The notes: generated by a model not told the origin, from the letters alone. A stretch of DNA of 64,000 nt from Paracoccus benzoatiresistens (GCF_026913015.1 NZ_JAPTYD010000016.1:1-64000); one strand, 5' to 3'; shown: positions 33,522 through 42,923, counted from the first letter of the stretch. Numbers and translations: made by a program.

Positions 33522-34505
33522 TTATCGCCCATAGATCTGGTCGATCACCCGCGCGACCGTCACCAGGTGCCGCGTGTCGTCATCATGGCGCGCCCCCGAT
33601 GCCAGCCGCGCCAGCCAGTCCACCGCCGCGCGCCCGCCCCAGTCATCGGGCGGCTCGGCCAGGGATTCGGCGCGGATATGGTGATGCCGCTCGGCCCGCA
33701 GGTCGTAGAATGAGCCGTTCACGTTGCGCAGGGACGCGCCCCCCTCGGTGCCGAAGAACTCGGCCGCGATCACCGCCTCGCGCCCCGCCTGCAGGCCCCA
33801 GGAACAGGCGAGCCGCACCACCGTGCCGCCCGCCAGATCCAGGGTGGCGACGGTGTAATCCTCGACCTGGGCCGCAGGATCGGCCAAGGGGGCACCCTTG
33901 GCGTAAAGGCGGCTTTCGACGCCGGTCACCTCGGGCCAGCCCAGCGACCACAGCGCGAGGTCGATCAGATGAACGCCCAGGTCCACGACGCAGCCGCCGC
34001 CTGAGAGCCGCGGATCGTAGAACCAGGGCTTGTCCGGTCCCCAGGCGTTGTGAAAGGTCACGTCCAGGCCAAAGACATGGCCCAAGGCGCCCCCGTCCAG
34101 CAGCGGGCGGATCGCGGCCATCCCGGCGGTGTGGCGATAGGACAGATCCACGCCTAGCAGCCGGTCTGCACGGCGGGCCGCCTCGACGACCTCCGCCACC
34201 TCCGGCCCGGTGCGGCCCAGCGGCTTCTGACAGAAGACCGCCTTGCCCGCCTCCAGCGCGGCGATGGACTGCCGGGCATGGGCGGCGCTCGGGGTAGCGA
34301 TCACCACGGCGTCGATCTCGGTGGCCAGCAGCGCCTCCAGCCCGTCTACCCGCCGGGCGCCGGGCGCGAGCGTCAAGGCCTCGGCGGCGCTGGTGTCGTC
34401 AGGCTCGGCGACCGCGACAATCTCGGCCAGCCCGGTCGCGGCTAGGGCCGCCATCCGGTGCCGCCCGATCCAACCAGTGCCGAGGAACCCGAGGCGCGGC
34501 GTCAC
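33522..34505 (-). CDS. Gfo/Idh/MocA-family sugar oxidoreductase
   Basis: A 327-residue NAD(P)-dependent oxidoreductase. RLGFLGTGWIGRHRMAAL is the nucleotide-binding start, AVVIATPSAAHARQSIAALE follows, and AVFCQKPLGRTGPEV carries the family's catalytic Lys (Gln-Lys-Pro instead of Glu-Lys-Pro). GGGCVVDLGVHLIDLALWSL supplies the Asp-x3-His. It would oxidise or epimerise a sugar, nucleotide sugar or inositol; an inositol dehydrogenase role is attractive with the inositol phosphate synthase in the same operon. It touches the pyruvyl transferase start with no gap. Confidence 0.85.
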   Translation of the reverse strand: MTPRLGFLGTGWIGRHRMAALAATGLAEIVAVAEPDDTSAAEALTLAPGARRVDGLEALLATEIDAVVIATPSAAHARQSIAALEAGKAVFCQKPLGRTGPEVAEVVEAARRADRLLGVDLSYRHTAGMAAIRPLLDGGALGHVFGLDVTFHNAWGPDKPWFYDPRLSGGGCVVDLGVHLIDLALWSLGWPEVTGVESRLYAKGAPLADPAAQVEDYTVATLDLAGGTVVRLACSWGLQAGREAVIAAEFFGTEGGASLRNVNGSFYDLRAERHHHIRAESLAEPPDDWGGRAAVDWLARLASGARHDDDTRHLVTVARVIDQIYGR

Positions 34506-35473
34506 AGCGCCACCCAGGCCTTAACAAAGCTGCCGGGCTTGTCGCGGGTGGCGGCCAGCGCCTCGCCCAGCCGGTCCAGCGGGTAAGTGCCGGTCAAAAG
34601 CGGCGACAGGTCCAGCCGGCCCGAGGCAAGCGCATCCACCGCCGCGCGCAGACCCGCCACGCGGACCCCCGCATCGCGTTCATGCGCGCTGGCGATGTCG
34701 ATACCCTTCCAGTTCCACATCTGCATGTTCACCTGCCGCGGCCCGTCCTGGTGATATCCCGCGATCACCAGACGCCCGCCCTCGGCCACCAGTTCCCCGG
34801 CCAGATCCAGGGGCCACTGCTTGCCCACGCATTCGATCACCCGTTCGGCCATGCGGTCCCCGGTCAGGCGCTTCACGTCCTCGATGATGCGCGAGTGATC
34901 GTCCATGGGGATGGTTTCCGCCGCTCCCATCCCGCGCGCCAGATCCAGCGTTTCGGCCCGGCGCGAAACCGCGATCACCTTTGCCCCCGCCTCCGTCGCC
35001 AGCCGCGTCAGGATCGCGCCCAGAAAGCCGATGCCGACGATCACCACCGTCTGGCCCGGGCGGACGTCCGACCGCGCAAAAATGTTCATGGCGCAGGCTA
35101 CCGGCTCGCCCGGGACCGGCATCCCGACCAGCGAAGCGGGCAGCGGCACCACCATCGCGGCAGGCGCCAGGTCGTATTCGGCATAGGACCGTTCGGTCAG
35201 CGCGGTCACGCGTTGGCCCACCGACAGCCCCCCGACACCCGCGCCCAGGGCCGCGATGCTGCCCCAGCCTTCATGCCCCATGCCGCCCGGCGTGCCCGGC
35301 CAGGTGGACCAGGGCTGGCCTTCCCAAGGCTCGACGTTGGACGCGCAGACGCCGCAGCCTTCCAGCCGGATCAGCACCTCGCCGGGGCCGGGTTGGGGAA
35401 CGGGCACTTCGGCCAGGGAAAACCGCTGCGGTCCTTCAAGGATCGCGGCGCGCATGAGGGAAGGTGTCGTCAT
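34502..35473 (-). CDS. zinc-type alcohol dehydrogenase (MDR family)
   Basis: A 323-residue medium-chain dehydrogenase/reductase. It has the GroES-like start (EVLIRLEGCGVCASNVEPWE with the zinc Cys), GGMGHEGWGSIAALGAGV (GHE motif), and the Rossmann loop VVIVGIGFLGAILTRLA. The structural four-Cys zinc site of classic enzymes is absent. The ATG at 35473 has AAAAGG upstream; an earlier start adds 19 unlike residues. The stop overlaps the MocA-type gene start by four bases. It probably oxidises a sugar or cyclitol alcohol together with that neighbour. Confidence 0.82.
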   Translation of the reverse strand: MTTPSLMRAAILEGPQRFSLAEVPVPQPGPGEVLIRLEGCGVCASNVEPWEGQPWSTWPGTPGGMGHEGWGSIAALGAGVGGLSVGQRVTALTERSYAEYDLAPAAMVVPLPASLVGMPVPGEPVACAMNIFARSDVRPGQTVVIVGIGFLGAILTRLATEAGAKVIAVSRRAETLDLARGMGAAETIPMDDHSRIIEDVKRLTGDRMAERVIECVGKQWPLDLAGELVAEGGRLVIAGYHQDGPRQVNMQMWNWKGIDIASAHERDAGVRVAGLRAAVDALASGRLDLSPLLTGTYPLDRLGEALAATRDKPGSFVKAWVAL

Positions 35474-35547
35474 TTGGGCCTTTTCGGAACCGGATGGGGG
35501 GTGCTGCGGCTTTCGCTGCCACGGCCGCACTGAGAAGGAGGGAGCGC

Positions 35548-36123
35548 ATGACCCGAAACGCTGTGGGCAACCAGATGAGCGAACGGCTTGCCACCAATAT
35601 CGAAGCGCTGGCCCAGCGGCGCCGGCGTGAGGCCGAGGACGCGCCGCTTGGCGCGCGGATCGCGGCCCGGATCACGGCCTTCACCGGCTCGATGAGCTTC
35701 GTGGTCCTGCATCTGGTGATCTATGGCTTCTGGATCACTGCCAACCTGGGCTGGATCCCGGCCGTGACGCCGTGGGATCCGACCTTTGTCGTGCTGGCGA
35801 TGGAAGCCTCGGTCGAGGCGATCTTTCTGTCCACCTTTGTCCTGATCAACCAGAACAGGCAGGCCGAGGCGGCCGACCGACGCGCCGATCTGGACCTGCA
35901 TGTCGGGCTTCTGACCGAGGACGAACTGACCAAGCTGGCCGAGGTCATCCACCGCATCGCAGAGAAGCTGGACGTGCCGCTGGACCAGGGCCTGTTGGCC
36001 GAGGTCGAAAAGAACGTCGACCCCGAGCAGGTGCTGGACGCCCTGGGCTCGCAGACAGGCGATCACGAGGCGGGTGCCGCGAGGGCCAAGCCTTCCGCGA
36101 TAAAGGCCTCGACCGCCTCGTAG
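35548..36123 (+). CDS. DUF1003 membrane protein
   Basis: A 191-residue inner-membrane protein with two transmembrane segments (MSFVVLHLVIYGFWITANLG and FVVLAMEASVEAIFLSTFVL) followed by a polar tail, all typical of DUF1003: INQNRQAEAADRRADLDLHV, LTEDELTKLAEVIHRI. Function unknown. GAAGGAGGGA lies before ATG 35548. It is the only rightward gene inside a leftward operon and its last 61 bases overlap the 3' end of the inositol phosphate synthase gene. Confidence 0.88.
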   Translation: MTRNAVGNQMSERLATNIEALAQRRRREAEDAPLGARIAARITAFTGSMSFVVLHLVIYGFWITANLGWIPAVTPWDPTFVVLAMEASVEAIFLSTFVLINQNRQAEAADRRADLDLHVGLLTEDELTKLAEVIHRIAEKLDVPLDQGLLAEVEKNVDPEQVLDALGSQTGDHEAGAARAKPSAIKASTAS

Positions 36124-37187
36124 GCCTCGTCGTCGGTCATCTGCTCGGGTGGGTGCTTGCAGAACCAGGCGGCGGGCGCGAGGATCGGACCGGCAAGCCC
36201 GCGGTCGCGCGCAATGGCGGCGCAGCGGATCATGTCGATGGCGACACCCGCGGAATTCGGGCTGTCCTCGACCGACAGGCGCAGCTCCAGGTTCATGGGC
36301 ACGCCGCCGAACAGCTCGCCCTCCATCCGCAGGAAGCAGACCTTGTTGTCGTTCTGCCAGGCGACGTAGTCCGACGGGCCGACATGGATGTTGTCCTCGG
36401 TCAGGCGTTCGGCGGCGACCGACTGCACGGCCTCGGTCTTGGAGATCTTCTTCTTCTCCAGGCGCTTGTGGTTCGCCATGTTCAGGAAGTCGGTATTGCC
36501 GCCAGTGTTCAGCTGGTATGTCCGGCACAGCTTGACGCCGCGCTTGTGGAACAGGTCGGTCAGGACGCGGTGGACGATGGTGGCCCCAAGCTGCGCCTTG
36601 ATGTCGTCGCCGATGATCGGCACGCCCGCGGCCTGGAACCGCTCGGCCCAGACGGGATCCGACGCAATGAAGACAGGAATGTTGTTGACGAAGGCCACGC
36701 CCGCTTCCAGCGCGCATTCGGCATAGAATTCGGTCGCCTTCTGGCTGCCGACGGGCAGGTAGTTCATCAGCACGTCCACCTGTGCATCCCGGAGCGCCGC
36801 CACGACCTCCTCGCGCGTGGGCTCGGGGGCATCGGCGGGAACAAAGGTCCGCTCGGCCGGGTAATCGGCCATGTGCTCGGCCACGCCGTCCAGGATGCAG
36901 CCCATGCGGACCACGGCGCCCGTGTCCGGCACCTCGGGGGCAAAGACGGCGGTGCAGTTCGGAAGCGCGAAGATCGCCTGCGCCACGTCGCGTCCGACCT
37001 TGCGGGCGTCGATGTCCCAGGCCGCGACCACGCGGATGTCGTCGGGACGATAGCCCGCCAGCGTGTGATGCATCAGCCCCGTGGCATCGTTCTTTCCGGC
37101 ATAATGCGTCAGTCCCTGCACGAGGGAACTTGCGCAGTTGCCGACCCCGATGATGGCAATATTGATCGGCATGTGGACGTCTTTCAT
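36063..37187 (-). CDS. ino1: myo-inositol-1-phosphate synthase
   Basis: A 374-residue NAD-dependent enzyme that converts glucose 6-phosphate to 1-L-myo-inositol 1-phosphate. Family marks: NIAIIGVGNCASSLVQGL (NAD loop), DVLMNYLPVGSQKATEFYA, FVNNIPVFIASD, GDDIKAQLGATIVHR, CRTYQLNTGGNTDFLNM with the conserved Asn/Asp. It is of the short actinobacterial/archaeal-like type. Inositol synthesis is uncommon in this bacterial group, so a dedicated glycan or phosphoinositide use in this operon is likely. An ATG at 37172 is an alternative start. Confidence 0.9.
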   Translation of the reverse strand: MKDVHMPINIAIIGVGNCASSLVQGLTHYAGKNDATGLMHHTLAGYRPDDIRVVAAWDIDARKVGRDVAQAIFALPNCTAVFAPEVPDTGAVVRMGCILDGVAEHMADYPAERTFVPADAPEPTREEVVAALRDAQVDVLMNYLPVGSQKATEFYAECALEAGVAFVNNIPVFIASDPVWAERFQAAGVPIIGDDIKAQLGATIVHRVLTDLFHKRGVKLCRTYQLNTGGNTDFLNMANHKRLEKKKISKTEAVQSVAAERLTEDNIHVGPSDYVAWQNDNKVCFLRMEGELFGGVPMNLELRLSVEDSPNSAGVAIDMIRCAAIARDRGLAGPILAPAAWFCKHPPEQMTDDEAYEAVEAFIAEGLALAAPAS

Positions 37188-37197
37188 GTGGGGGCCT

Positions 37198-38130
37198 TCA
37201 GGTCAGGGCCGACATTGTCGCCGGCGATGTGGCCTCAACCCGCCGGGGGGCATATCGTTCGATCATGGCGGCGCAGAAATCGGCGAACTGCTGCGGATCA
37301 TGCGGCGGGCTGGTGTGGTGGGCGCCGGGGCCAAGATGTTCCGGCGTGAAGCAGAAGGTGACGGTCGTGTCGAAATCGGCCAGGGCCTCCATCTGCCGGT
37401 CAAACCAGCCCAAGGCATCGGGACGGAAGCTGTCGGCCCAGGACAGGCCCGTGCGCAGGTGCCTGACGCCCAGTCGTTTCATCCAGGCCACCGCGTCGTC
37501 CAGGCGCGGGTCCTGGTAATGGAACCATTGCATCAGCCCCATATCGGCGGCGTGCGGCGCATAGGCCTCCAGCCCGGGCTTGGGCGTGCCGTCGGCGCGG
37601 ATCAGGCCCATGTAGAAATGGCGGTAATAGGACGATCCCTCGGCCTCGCGGTGGCGGGTCGTGGCGCCCCATTCCTGCGGCAGGTCGAACAGCGAATACC
37701 AGAAGACGCGCGGCACCCGGCCGACCAGCAGCTCGGCGGTCTTCTTGACACCGAAGACCTGCACTTCTTCCGCGCCGAAACTGCCCACGCCGACCTCGGT
37801 CACCCAGACCGGCTTGTGGGTCACGGCCTCGATCTCGGCCACCTTGGCGGGCCATTCGTGGATCTGCCATAGGTTCCAGTCCAGCGGGAAGCCATGGACC
37901 GCGACCACGTCCACATGGTCCAGCGCGCCATGGCCCTGCATGCGCTGGACCCAGAGGGGATCAATGGGCGACATGCCGCCGAGGACCCGGGTGATGTCCG
38001 GGTTCACCGCCTGGATCGCCTGGCCGGCCAGCGTGACGCATTGGCCGAACCGCGACCAATCCGGGTCCAGTTCGGGATCCCAGTGGGACTTGTTGTTTGG
38101 CTCGTTCCAGATCATCGCGGCTTCGATCAT
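37198..38130 (-). CDS. glycoside hydrolase-like (beta-xylosidase/GH39-type) protein
   Basis: A 310-residue TIM-barrel-type protein. MIWNEPNNKSHWDPEL contains the Asn-Glu-Pro of clan A glycosidase acid/base residues, and PVWVTEVGVGSFGAEEVQVF supplies the second Glu as nucleophile. No signal peptide is visible, so it is cytoplasmic or a modified enzyme used in synthesis. The ATG at 38130 overlaps the methyltransferase stop (ATGA). Longer starts lack similarity. It may trim or sense a glycan intermediate. Confidence 0.75.
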   Translation of the reverse strand: MIEAAMIWNEPNNKSHWDPELDPDWSRFGQCVTLAGQAIQAVNPDITRVLGGMSPIDPLWVQRMQGHGALDHVDVVAVHGFPLDWNLWQIHEWPAKVAEIEAVTHKPVWVTEVGVGSFGAEEVQVFGVKKTAELLVGRVPRVFWYSLFDLPQEWGATTRHREAEGSSYYRHFYMGLIRADGTPKPGLEAYAPHAADMGLMQWFHYQDPRLDDAVAWMKRLGVRHLRTGLSWADSFRPDALGWFDRQMEALADFDTTVTFCFTPEHLGPGAHHTSPPHDPQQFADFCAAMIERYAPRRVEATSPATMSALT

Positions 38131-38912
38131 CGGGCAGGCTCCTCGGGTCGGGCAGGATAGACCACGTGGGGTCCGTATTGGGCGAAGGGCACCGGGGCGG
38201 TCCGGCACAGGTAGACCTCGTCGGCGGGACCGGTGAGGGTTTCAAAGCCCGAGGCGCGCAGCATCGCCTCGACACCGGCGCGGTTCGGGACCCACCAGTT
38301 GGTCCAGTCATTGGCCCACTGGCGCTCAATGAAGGCCATGCGCGGCCAGTCAGGCTGCTGGAAATGGGCGTCTTCCGAGAAATCGTAATCCTCGGCCGGC
38401 GTGGCGACCATGTCGGGACCGCGGGTCAGGGTCTGGAACAGCATCAGGTCGTCTGCCACATGCTCGCGGATCAGGTCCAGCGCCAGAAGCGGGTGGCGCA
38501 GGTGGTAAAGCACGCCCATGAAGATCACGAGGTCGAAGCGTTCTCCCAGAGCCGCCACGTCATAGACGCCCATCTGGCGGAACTCGACGCCCGCCACGTC
38601 CAGCACCTGCGCCGCAAAGCGCGCCTGCGCCAGATAACGGGAGTCGGTGTCGATGCCCAGCACCCGCGCGGCCCCCCGGCGGCACATCTCGAAGCTGTAG
38701 AAGCCCGCGTTGCAGCCGATGTCCAGGACTGACTTTCCGGTCAGAGCCTCGGGGACTAGATGCGAGAAACGGGAGAACTTGTCAGAGGGATAATCGCCCA
38801 GGAAATGCGCAGGCGCAGTTCGAATGCCCTGCAGGTCGAGGTTCTGGAACCACGGGCCAAGTCGTTCTGCTTTCTCTGCGATCTGCGCTGCGTTCATCGT
38901 CCGTTCCATCAC
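38127..38912 (-). CDS. class I SAM-dependent methyltransferase (CmoB-like)
   Basis: A 261-residue methyltransferase, possibly TIGR04290. The N-terminal part (PWFQNLDLQGIRTAPAHFLG, DYPSDKFSRF) resembles CmoB-type proteins. VLDIGCNAGFYSFEMCRRGA is motif I, VLGIDTDSRYLAQARFAAQV motif II, and DLVIFMGVLYHLRHPLLALD the post-motif. It probably methylates a sugar, lipid or inositol product of the operon. Start and stop overlap both neighbours by four bases. Confidence 0.82.
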   Translation of the reverse strand: MMERTMNAAQIAEKAERLGPWFQNLDLQGIRTAPAHFLGDYPSDKFSRFSHLVPEALTGKSVLDIGCNAGFYSFEMCRRGAARVLGIDTDSRYLAQARFAAQVLDVAGVEFRQMGVYDVAALGERFDLVIFMGVLYHLRHPLLALDLIREHVADDLMLFQTLTRGPDMVATPAEDYDFSEDAHFQQPDWPRMAFIERQWANDWTNWWVPNRAGVEAMLRASGFETLTGPADEVYLCRTAPVPFAQYGPHVVYPARPEEPAR

Positions 38913-39502
38913 TCGGTGCCGTTGATGGTTAGGACATGGGCCCTTCCTTGTCCATGCGTCATGACCCAGCTGACCGATGCGGGGGCGATCTCGAAGCGCA
39001 GGATATTGTCCAGGGACAAGCCCAGGACATGGGCGATCATCCCCCGGATGACATCGCAGTGGCTGACGCAGAGGACCGGCCCGCCACCCCGTTCGGCCAA
39101 CCCGTCCAGATGGGCCATGGCTCGCGCGACGGCAGCACCCATGGTCTCGCCCCCCGGCGTGGGAGCGGTCCCGCGCGCGGCGTTCCAGTGCTGCCAGGCG
39201 GGGTCGCCATTCAGATCGGCGAAGCGGGCACCGGACCAGGCGCCGAAGTCGATCTCGTCCAAAGCATCGGAAGGCACCGGCGTCAGATCCAGTCCTTGCC
39301 CCAGGATCGCAGCCGTTTCGGCCGTGCGTCGGCGGGGGCTGGTGGTGATGGTGGTGACGCCTCGCTCCGCCAGCCGTTGCGCCAGCGCCACGGTCCCGTC
39401 CCGCCCCGCCGTGTTCAGCGCAATGTCGCGCGTCCTTCCGCTCAGCCAGGTGCCCAGATCGTCATGCGCGCCGTGGCGGACCAGCCCGACCAGCACGCTC
39501 AT
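38909..39502 (-). CDS. histidine phosphatase family protein
   Basis: A 197-residue phosphoglycerate-mutase-like phosphatase: GLVRHGAHD carries the catalytic His, TTSPRRRTAETAAILGQG the second Arg, PGGETMGAAVARAMAHLDGL and VLCVSHCDVIRGMIAHVLGL the C-terminal His. The start MSVLVGLVRHG at 39502 fits family length. It is first in the minus-strand operon, so it might dephosphorylate inositol phosphate or a sugar phosphate; substrate not set by sequence. Confidence 0.85.
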   Translation of the reverse strand: MSVLVGLVRHGAHDDLGTWLSGRTRDIALNTAGRDGTVALAQRLAERGVTTITTSPRRRTAETAAILGQGLDLTPVPSDALDEIDFGAWSGARFADLNGDPAWQHWNAARGTAPTPGGETMGAAVARAMAHLDGLAERGGGPVLCVSHCDVIRGMIAHVLGLSLDNILRFEIAPASVSWVMTHGQGRAHVLTINGTE

Positions 39503-39649
39503 GCCGCGCCCCGGACCGGGCCCGCGACCGACCATGTGCCTGCCAAGCAACAAAGATGAAGAAGAAGATGGAACAAAACTTGCATGGAGGCTTTTACATC
39601 ATAACACTGAAACCGATACAATTTCTTAAATAGAGGCCAGGGGGACAAG
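39503..39649. promoter_or_regulatory. divergent promoter region of the glycan operons
   Basis: This AT-rich gap of 147 bases separates the two divergent glycan operons and must hold both promoters. Rightward, TTGCAT (near 39579) and TAACAC 16 bases later are a possible sigma-70 pair. No repeated operator is visible. Confidence 0.45.
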
Positions 39650-40765
39650 TTGGAAAAGGTTCTGATCACCGGCGGCGCAGGGTTCATCGGCCGCTTCGTC
39701 ACGGACGAGTTGCTGAAGCGAGGCCACGAGGTCCGCGTCCTGGATGCGTTGATTCCGCAGGTGCACGGAGAGGGAGCGGGTCGCCCTGAAGCGCTGAACA
39801 CGGAAGCCGAGTTCATCCAGGGTGACGTGCGCGACGCCGAGGCGGTCAGCCGTGCGCTGAAAGGCGCCGACAGCGTGATCCATCTGGCCGCCGAGGTCGG
39901 CGTGGGCCAGTCCATGTACGAGGTCGAGCGGTATACGTCCACGAATGACGTGGGCACCGCCGTGCTGTTCGAGAAGCTGATCGACAACCCGGTGCGCCGC
40001 GTGGTCACGGCCTCCTCGATGTCGATCTATGGCGAGGGTCTTTACAAGGATGCCGACGGCCAGCTGGTGGAAGACGCCGAGCGGGTAGGCATCCGGGACG
40101 GGCTGAAGCAGTGGGATCCGACCGACGCCCAGGGCCGCCCGCTGACCCCGGTCGCCACGCCGGAATGGAAGCGCCCGAACCTCGCCTCCATCTATGCGCT
40201 GAACAAGTTCGTGCAGGAGCGCACCACCCATATCATGACCGCTCCCTACGGGATCGAGGGCGTGTGCCTGCGGCTGTTCAACGTCTTCGGCCCCGGCCAG
40301 GCGCTGTCGAACCCCTATACGGGCGTTCTGGCGATCTTCGCCTCGCGTTACCTCAACGGCCAGGCGCCGATGATCTTCGAGGACGGCGAACAGCGTCGCG
40401 ATTTCGTCCATGTGTCCGACGTGGCCCGCGCCTTTGCCGAGGCGCTGTCCCTGCCGCAGGCGGCGGGCGGAACCTTCAACATCGGCTCGGGACATGACCG
40501 TTCCGTGACCGAGGTCGCCCAGGAACTGGGCCGGGCCATGGGGCGCAACGCCCTGGAGCCTCAGATCGTCGGCAAGGCCCGGATCGGCGACATCCGCCAT
40601 TGCTTCTGCGACACGACGCTTGCGGCCGAGAAGCTGGGCTTCACCGCGCAGACGGACTTCCGCGAAGGTCTGGGGGAACTGGCCGAATGGGTCGCCAGCC
40701 AGACGGCGGTGGATAACGTAGAAAAGATGCGGGCGGAACTGGACAAGCGCGGGCTGGTGGCGTGA
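39650..40765 (+). CDS. NAD-dependent sugar-nucleotide epimerase (extended SDR)
   Basis: A 371-residue extended short-chain dehydrogenase. VLITGGAGFIGRFVTDELLK binds NAD, the active site is SSMSIYG with IYALNK (Tyr and Lys), and GQALSNPYTGVLAIFASRYL plus RRDFVHVSDVARAF bind the nucleotide sugar. Start appears to be TTG at 39650 with GGGGGACAAG before. It is the first gene of the rightward operon. Substrate cannot be told from sequence; UDP-hexose or dTDP-hexose epimerase is likely. Confidence 0.85.
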   Translation: MEKVLITGGAGFIGRFVTDELLKRGHEVRVLDALIPQVHGEGAGRPEALNTEAEFIQGDVRDAEAVSRALKGADSVIHLAAEVGVGQSMYEVERYTSTNDVGTAVLFEKLIDNPVRRVVTASSMSIYGEGLYKDADGQLVEDAERVGIRDGLKQWDPTDAQGRPLTPVATPEWKRPNLASIYALNKFVQERTTHIMTAPYGIEGVCLRLFNVFGPGQALSNPYTGVLAIFASRYLNGQAPMIFEDGEQRRDFVHVSDVARAFAEALSLPQAAGGTFNIGSGHDRSVTEVAQELGRAMGRNALEPQIVGKARIGDIRHCFCDTTLAAEKLGFTAQTDFREGLGELAEWVASQTAVDNVEKMRAELDKRGLVA

Positions 40766-41853
40766 TGGCACGGACCGACGCATCCGCCGATCCGCGCCCG
40801 GTGCTGGTCACAGGCGGCGCGGGCTTCATCGGCTCGAACCTCGCCGACCGCCTTGCGGCCGAGGGGCACCGGGTCATCGTCTATGACGCGATGAGCCGCC
40901 CCGGCGTGGAGCGCAACCTTGCCTGGCTGCAGGCCCGCCACGGCGACCGGATCGAGCACATCCTCGCCGACATCCGCGACACCGCCCGCATGGCGGCTGC
41001 CGTGCAGCGGGCCAAGGTGGTCTTCCACCTGGCTGCCCAGGTCGCCGTGACCACCAGCATGGTCGAGCCGGTCGAGGACATGACGATCAACCTGATCGGC
41101 ACGATGAACCTGCTGGAGGCGCTGCGCGCCAAGGCCGACAACACGCCGCTGGTCTTCGCCTCGACCAACAAGGTTTATGGCGACTTGGCCGACCTCGACT
41201 TCGCGCTGGAGGGCGAGGCCTATCGCCCGACGGAGCCGCAGGTCCGCGCCCATGGCATCGGAGAGGCCCGCCCGCTGGATTTCCACACGCCTTACGGCTG
41301 TTCGAAGGGCGCGGCGGACCAGTATGTGCTGGACTATGCCCGCAGCTTCGACGTGCCCACCTGCGTCTTGCGGATGTCCTGCATCTATGGCCAGCGCCAG
41401 ATGGGGACCGAGGACCAGGGCTGGGTCGCCCATTTCCTGATCCGCGCGCTGAAGGGCCAGCAGATCACCCTGTTCGGTGATGGTTGCCAGGTCCGCGACA
41501 TCCTGGACGTGTCAAACGCGGTGGAAGCCTATCTGGCGGCATGGGAGCGGATCGACGAGGTTTCGGGCCGGGTCTTCAACCTGGGCGGCGGGCCGCGGAA
41601 CGCGGTCAGCCTGCGCCAGCTTCTGGACTTCGTGGGCCGGATCATCGACCGGCCCGTGGACATCGCCTTTTCGGACTGGCGGGCGGGCGACCAGCGCTAT
41701 TTCGTGGCCGATACCCGCGCGGCGGAACAGGCGCTGGACCTGTCGCCGAAGGTCGACTGGCAGGACGGGGTGACCCGGCTTGCCCAGTGGCTGGCGGCCG
41801 AGAGCGGAATCAACCTGCCCGTGGGCCTGCCCCCCCTGGCGCAGTCCGCATGA
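40765..41853 (+). CDS. NAD-dependent sugar-nucleotide epimerase (CDP-paratose epimerase-like)
   Basis: A 362-residue extended SDR. VLVTGGAGFIGSNLADRLAA is the NAD loop, FASTNKVYGDLADLDF has the active Ser/Thr, HTPYGCSKGAADQYVLDYAR has Tyr-x3-Lys, and GQRQMGTEDQGWVAHFLIRA resembles CDP-paratose 2-epimerases. TGATG overlap with the preceding gene couples translation. Acts with the other epimerases to make sugar donors for the transferases downstream. Confidence 0.85.
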   Translation: MARTDASADPRPVLVTGGAGFIGSNLADRLAAEGHRVIVYDAMSRPGVERNLAWLQARHGDRIEHILADIRDTARMAAAVQRAKVVFHLAAQVAVTTSMVEPVEDMTINLIGTMNLLEALRAKADNTPLVFASTNKVYGDLADLDFALEGEAYRPTEPQVRAHGIGEARPLDFHTPYGCSKGAADQYVLDYARSFDVPTCVLRMSCIYGQRQMGTEDQGWVAHFLIRALKGQQITLFGDGCQVRDILDVSNAVEAYLAAWERIDEVSGRVFNLGGGPRNAVSLRQLLDFVGRIIDRPVDIAFSDWRAGDQRYFVADTRAAEQALDLSPKVDWQDGVTRLAQWLAAESGINLPVGLPPLAQSA

Positions 41854-42923
41854 TGCGGGTTCTGATGACCTCCGACGCGGTTGGAGGTGTCTGGCACTAT
41901 TCGCTGGAGCTTGCCGCCGCGCTGCAGGCCGAGGTGGTGCTGGCCGTGCTTGGCCCCGCGCCCGACGCCGACCAGCGCGCGGCGGCGCAGGCTGCCGGCC
42001 TGCGGCTGGTGGAGACCGACCTGCCGCTCGACTGGCTGAGCGACGGGCCCGGGCCGGTGCTGGCGGCGGGTGAGGCCATCGCTCGGCTCGCCCGCGATCT
42101 GGGCGCGGATCTGGTGCATCTGAATGCGCCGGCGTTGGCCGTCGCACGCTTCGACCGGCCGGTCGTGGCGGTCAACCACGGCTGCCTGGGGACCTGGTGG
42201 GACGCGGCGCGCGGCGGGGCGGTGAACCCGACCCTGGCTTGGCTGCCGGACCTGGTGGGCCAGGGCCTGCGCGCGGCGGATCTCGTGGTGGCACCCACCC
42301 GCGCCTATGCCGAGGCCACCGCCCGCCGCTATGGCCTGCCGGTGATGCCCCTGCCGGTCCATAACGGTCGCACGCCGATGCCCTTGCCGGATGCGCGACC
42401 GTTTCCCGGCGCGCTGACCGTCGGGCGGCTCTGGGACGAGGCGAAGGACACAGCCACCCTGGACGCGGCCGCCGCGCGCCTGGACGCCCCCTTTGTCGCC
42501 ATCGGGTCCACCCGCGCCCCGCATGGTGCGACGGTGACGCCCGCACATCTGCAGGCCACCGGCCCGCTTCCGGCCGAGATCATCGCGCACTGGCTGGCCC
42601 GCCGCCCGGTCTTCGCCAGCGCCGCGCGGTTTGAGCCCTTCGGCCTTGCCGTTCTGGAAGCGGCACAAGCCGGCTGCCCGCTGGTGCTGTCGGACATTCC
42701 CACGTTCCGAGAACTCTGGGACGGCGCCGCCCGCTTTGTCGAGCCCGGCGATGCGCAGGGCTTTGCCGATACCATTGCCGCGACCCTGACAGACCCCGCG
42801 CGCCACGCCGCGCAGGGCGAGGCCGCCCGGAGCCGCGCAGCCCATTACACCCCCGCCGCGACGGCCGCCCGGATGGCCGAGATCTATCGCGACGCGCTTT
42901 TGAGACGGATCCAAGCCGCATGA
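41850..42923 (+). CDS. glycosyltransferase family 4-type protein
   Basis: A 357-residue GT-B glycosyltransferase. MMRVLMTSDAVGGVWHYSLE is the acceptor-domain start, AVNHGCLGTWWDAARGG follows, and the donor domain has ARFEPFGLAVLEAAQAGCPL, the E-x7-E motif, then VLSDIPTFRELWDGAARFV. No signal peptide. Overlaps both neighbours by four bases. Confidence 0.85.
   Translation: MMRVLMTSDAVGGVWHYSLELAAALQAEVVLAVLGPAPDADQRAAAQAAGLRLVETDLPLDWLSDGPGPVLAAGEAIARLARDLGADLVHLNAPALAVARFDRPVVAVNHGCLGTWWDAARGGAVNPTLAWLPDLVGQGLRAADLVVAPTRAYAEATARRYGLPVMPLPVHNGRTPMPLPDARPFPGALTVGRLWDEAKDTATLDAAAARLDAPFVAIGSTRAPHGATVTPAHLQATGPLPAEIIAHWLARRPVFASAARFEPFGLAVLEAAQAGCPLVLSDIPTFRELWDGAARFVEPGDAQGFADTIAATLTDPARHAAQGEAARSRAAHYTPAATAARMAEIYRDALLRRIQAA

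Noticed and set aside
35470..36717. Minus-strand frame of 415 codons overlapping DUF1003 and ino1
   Set aside because: Composition (Gln/Arg/His-rich) and overlap with two well-supported genes mark it as a shadow.
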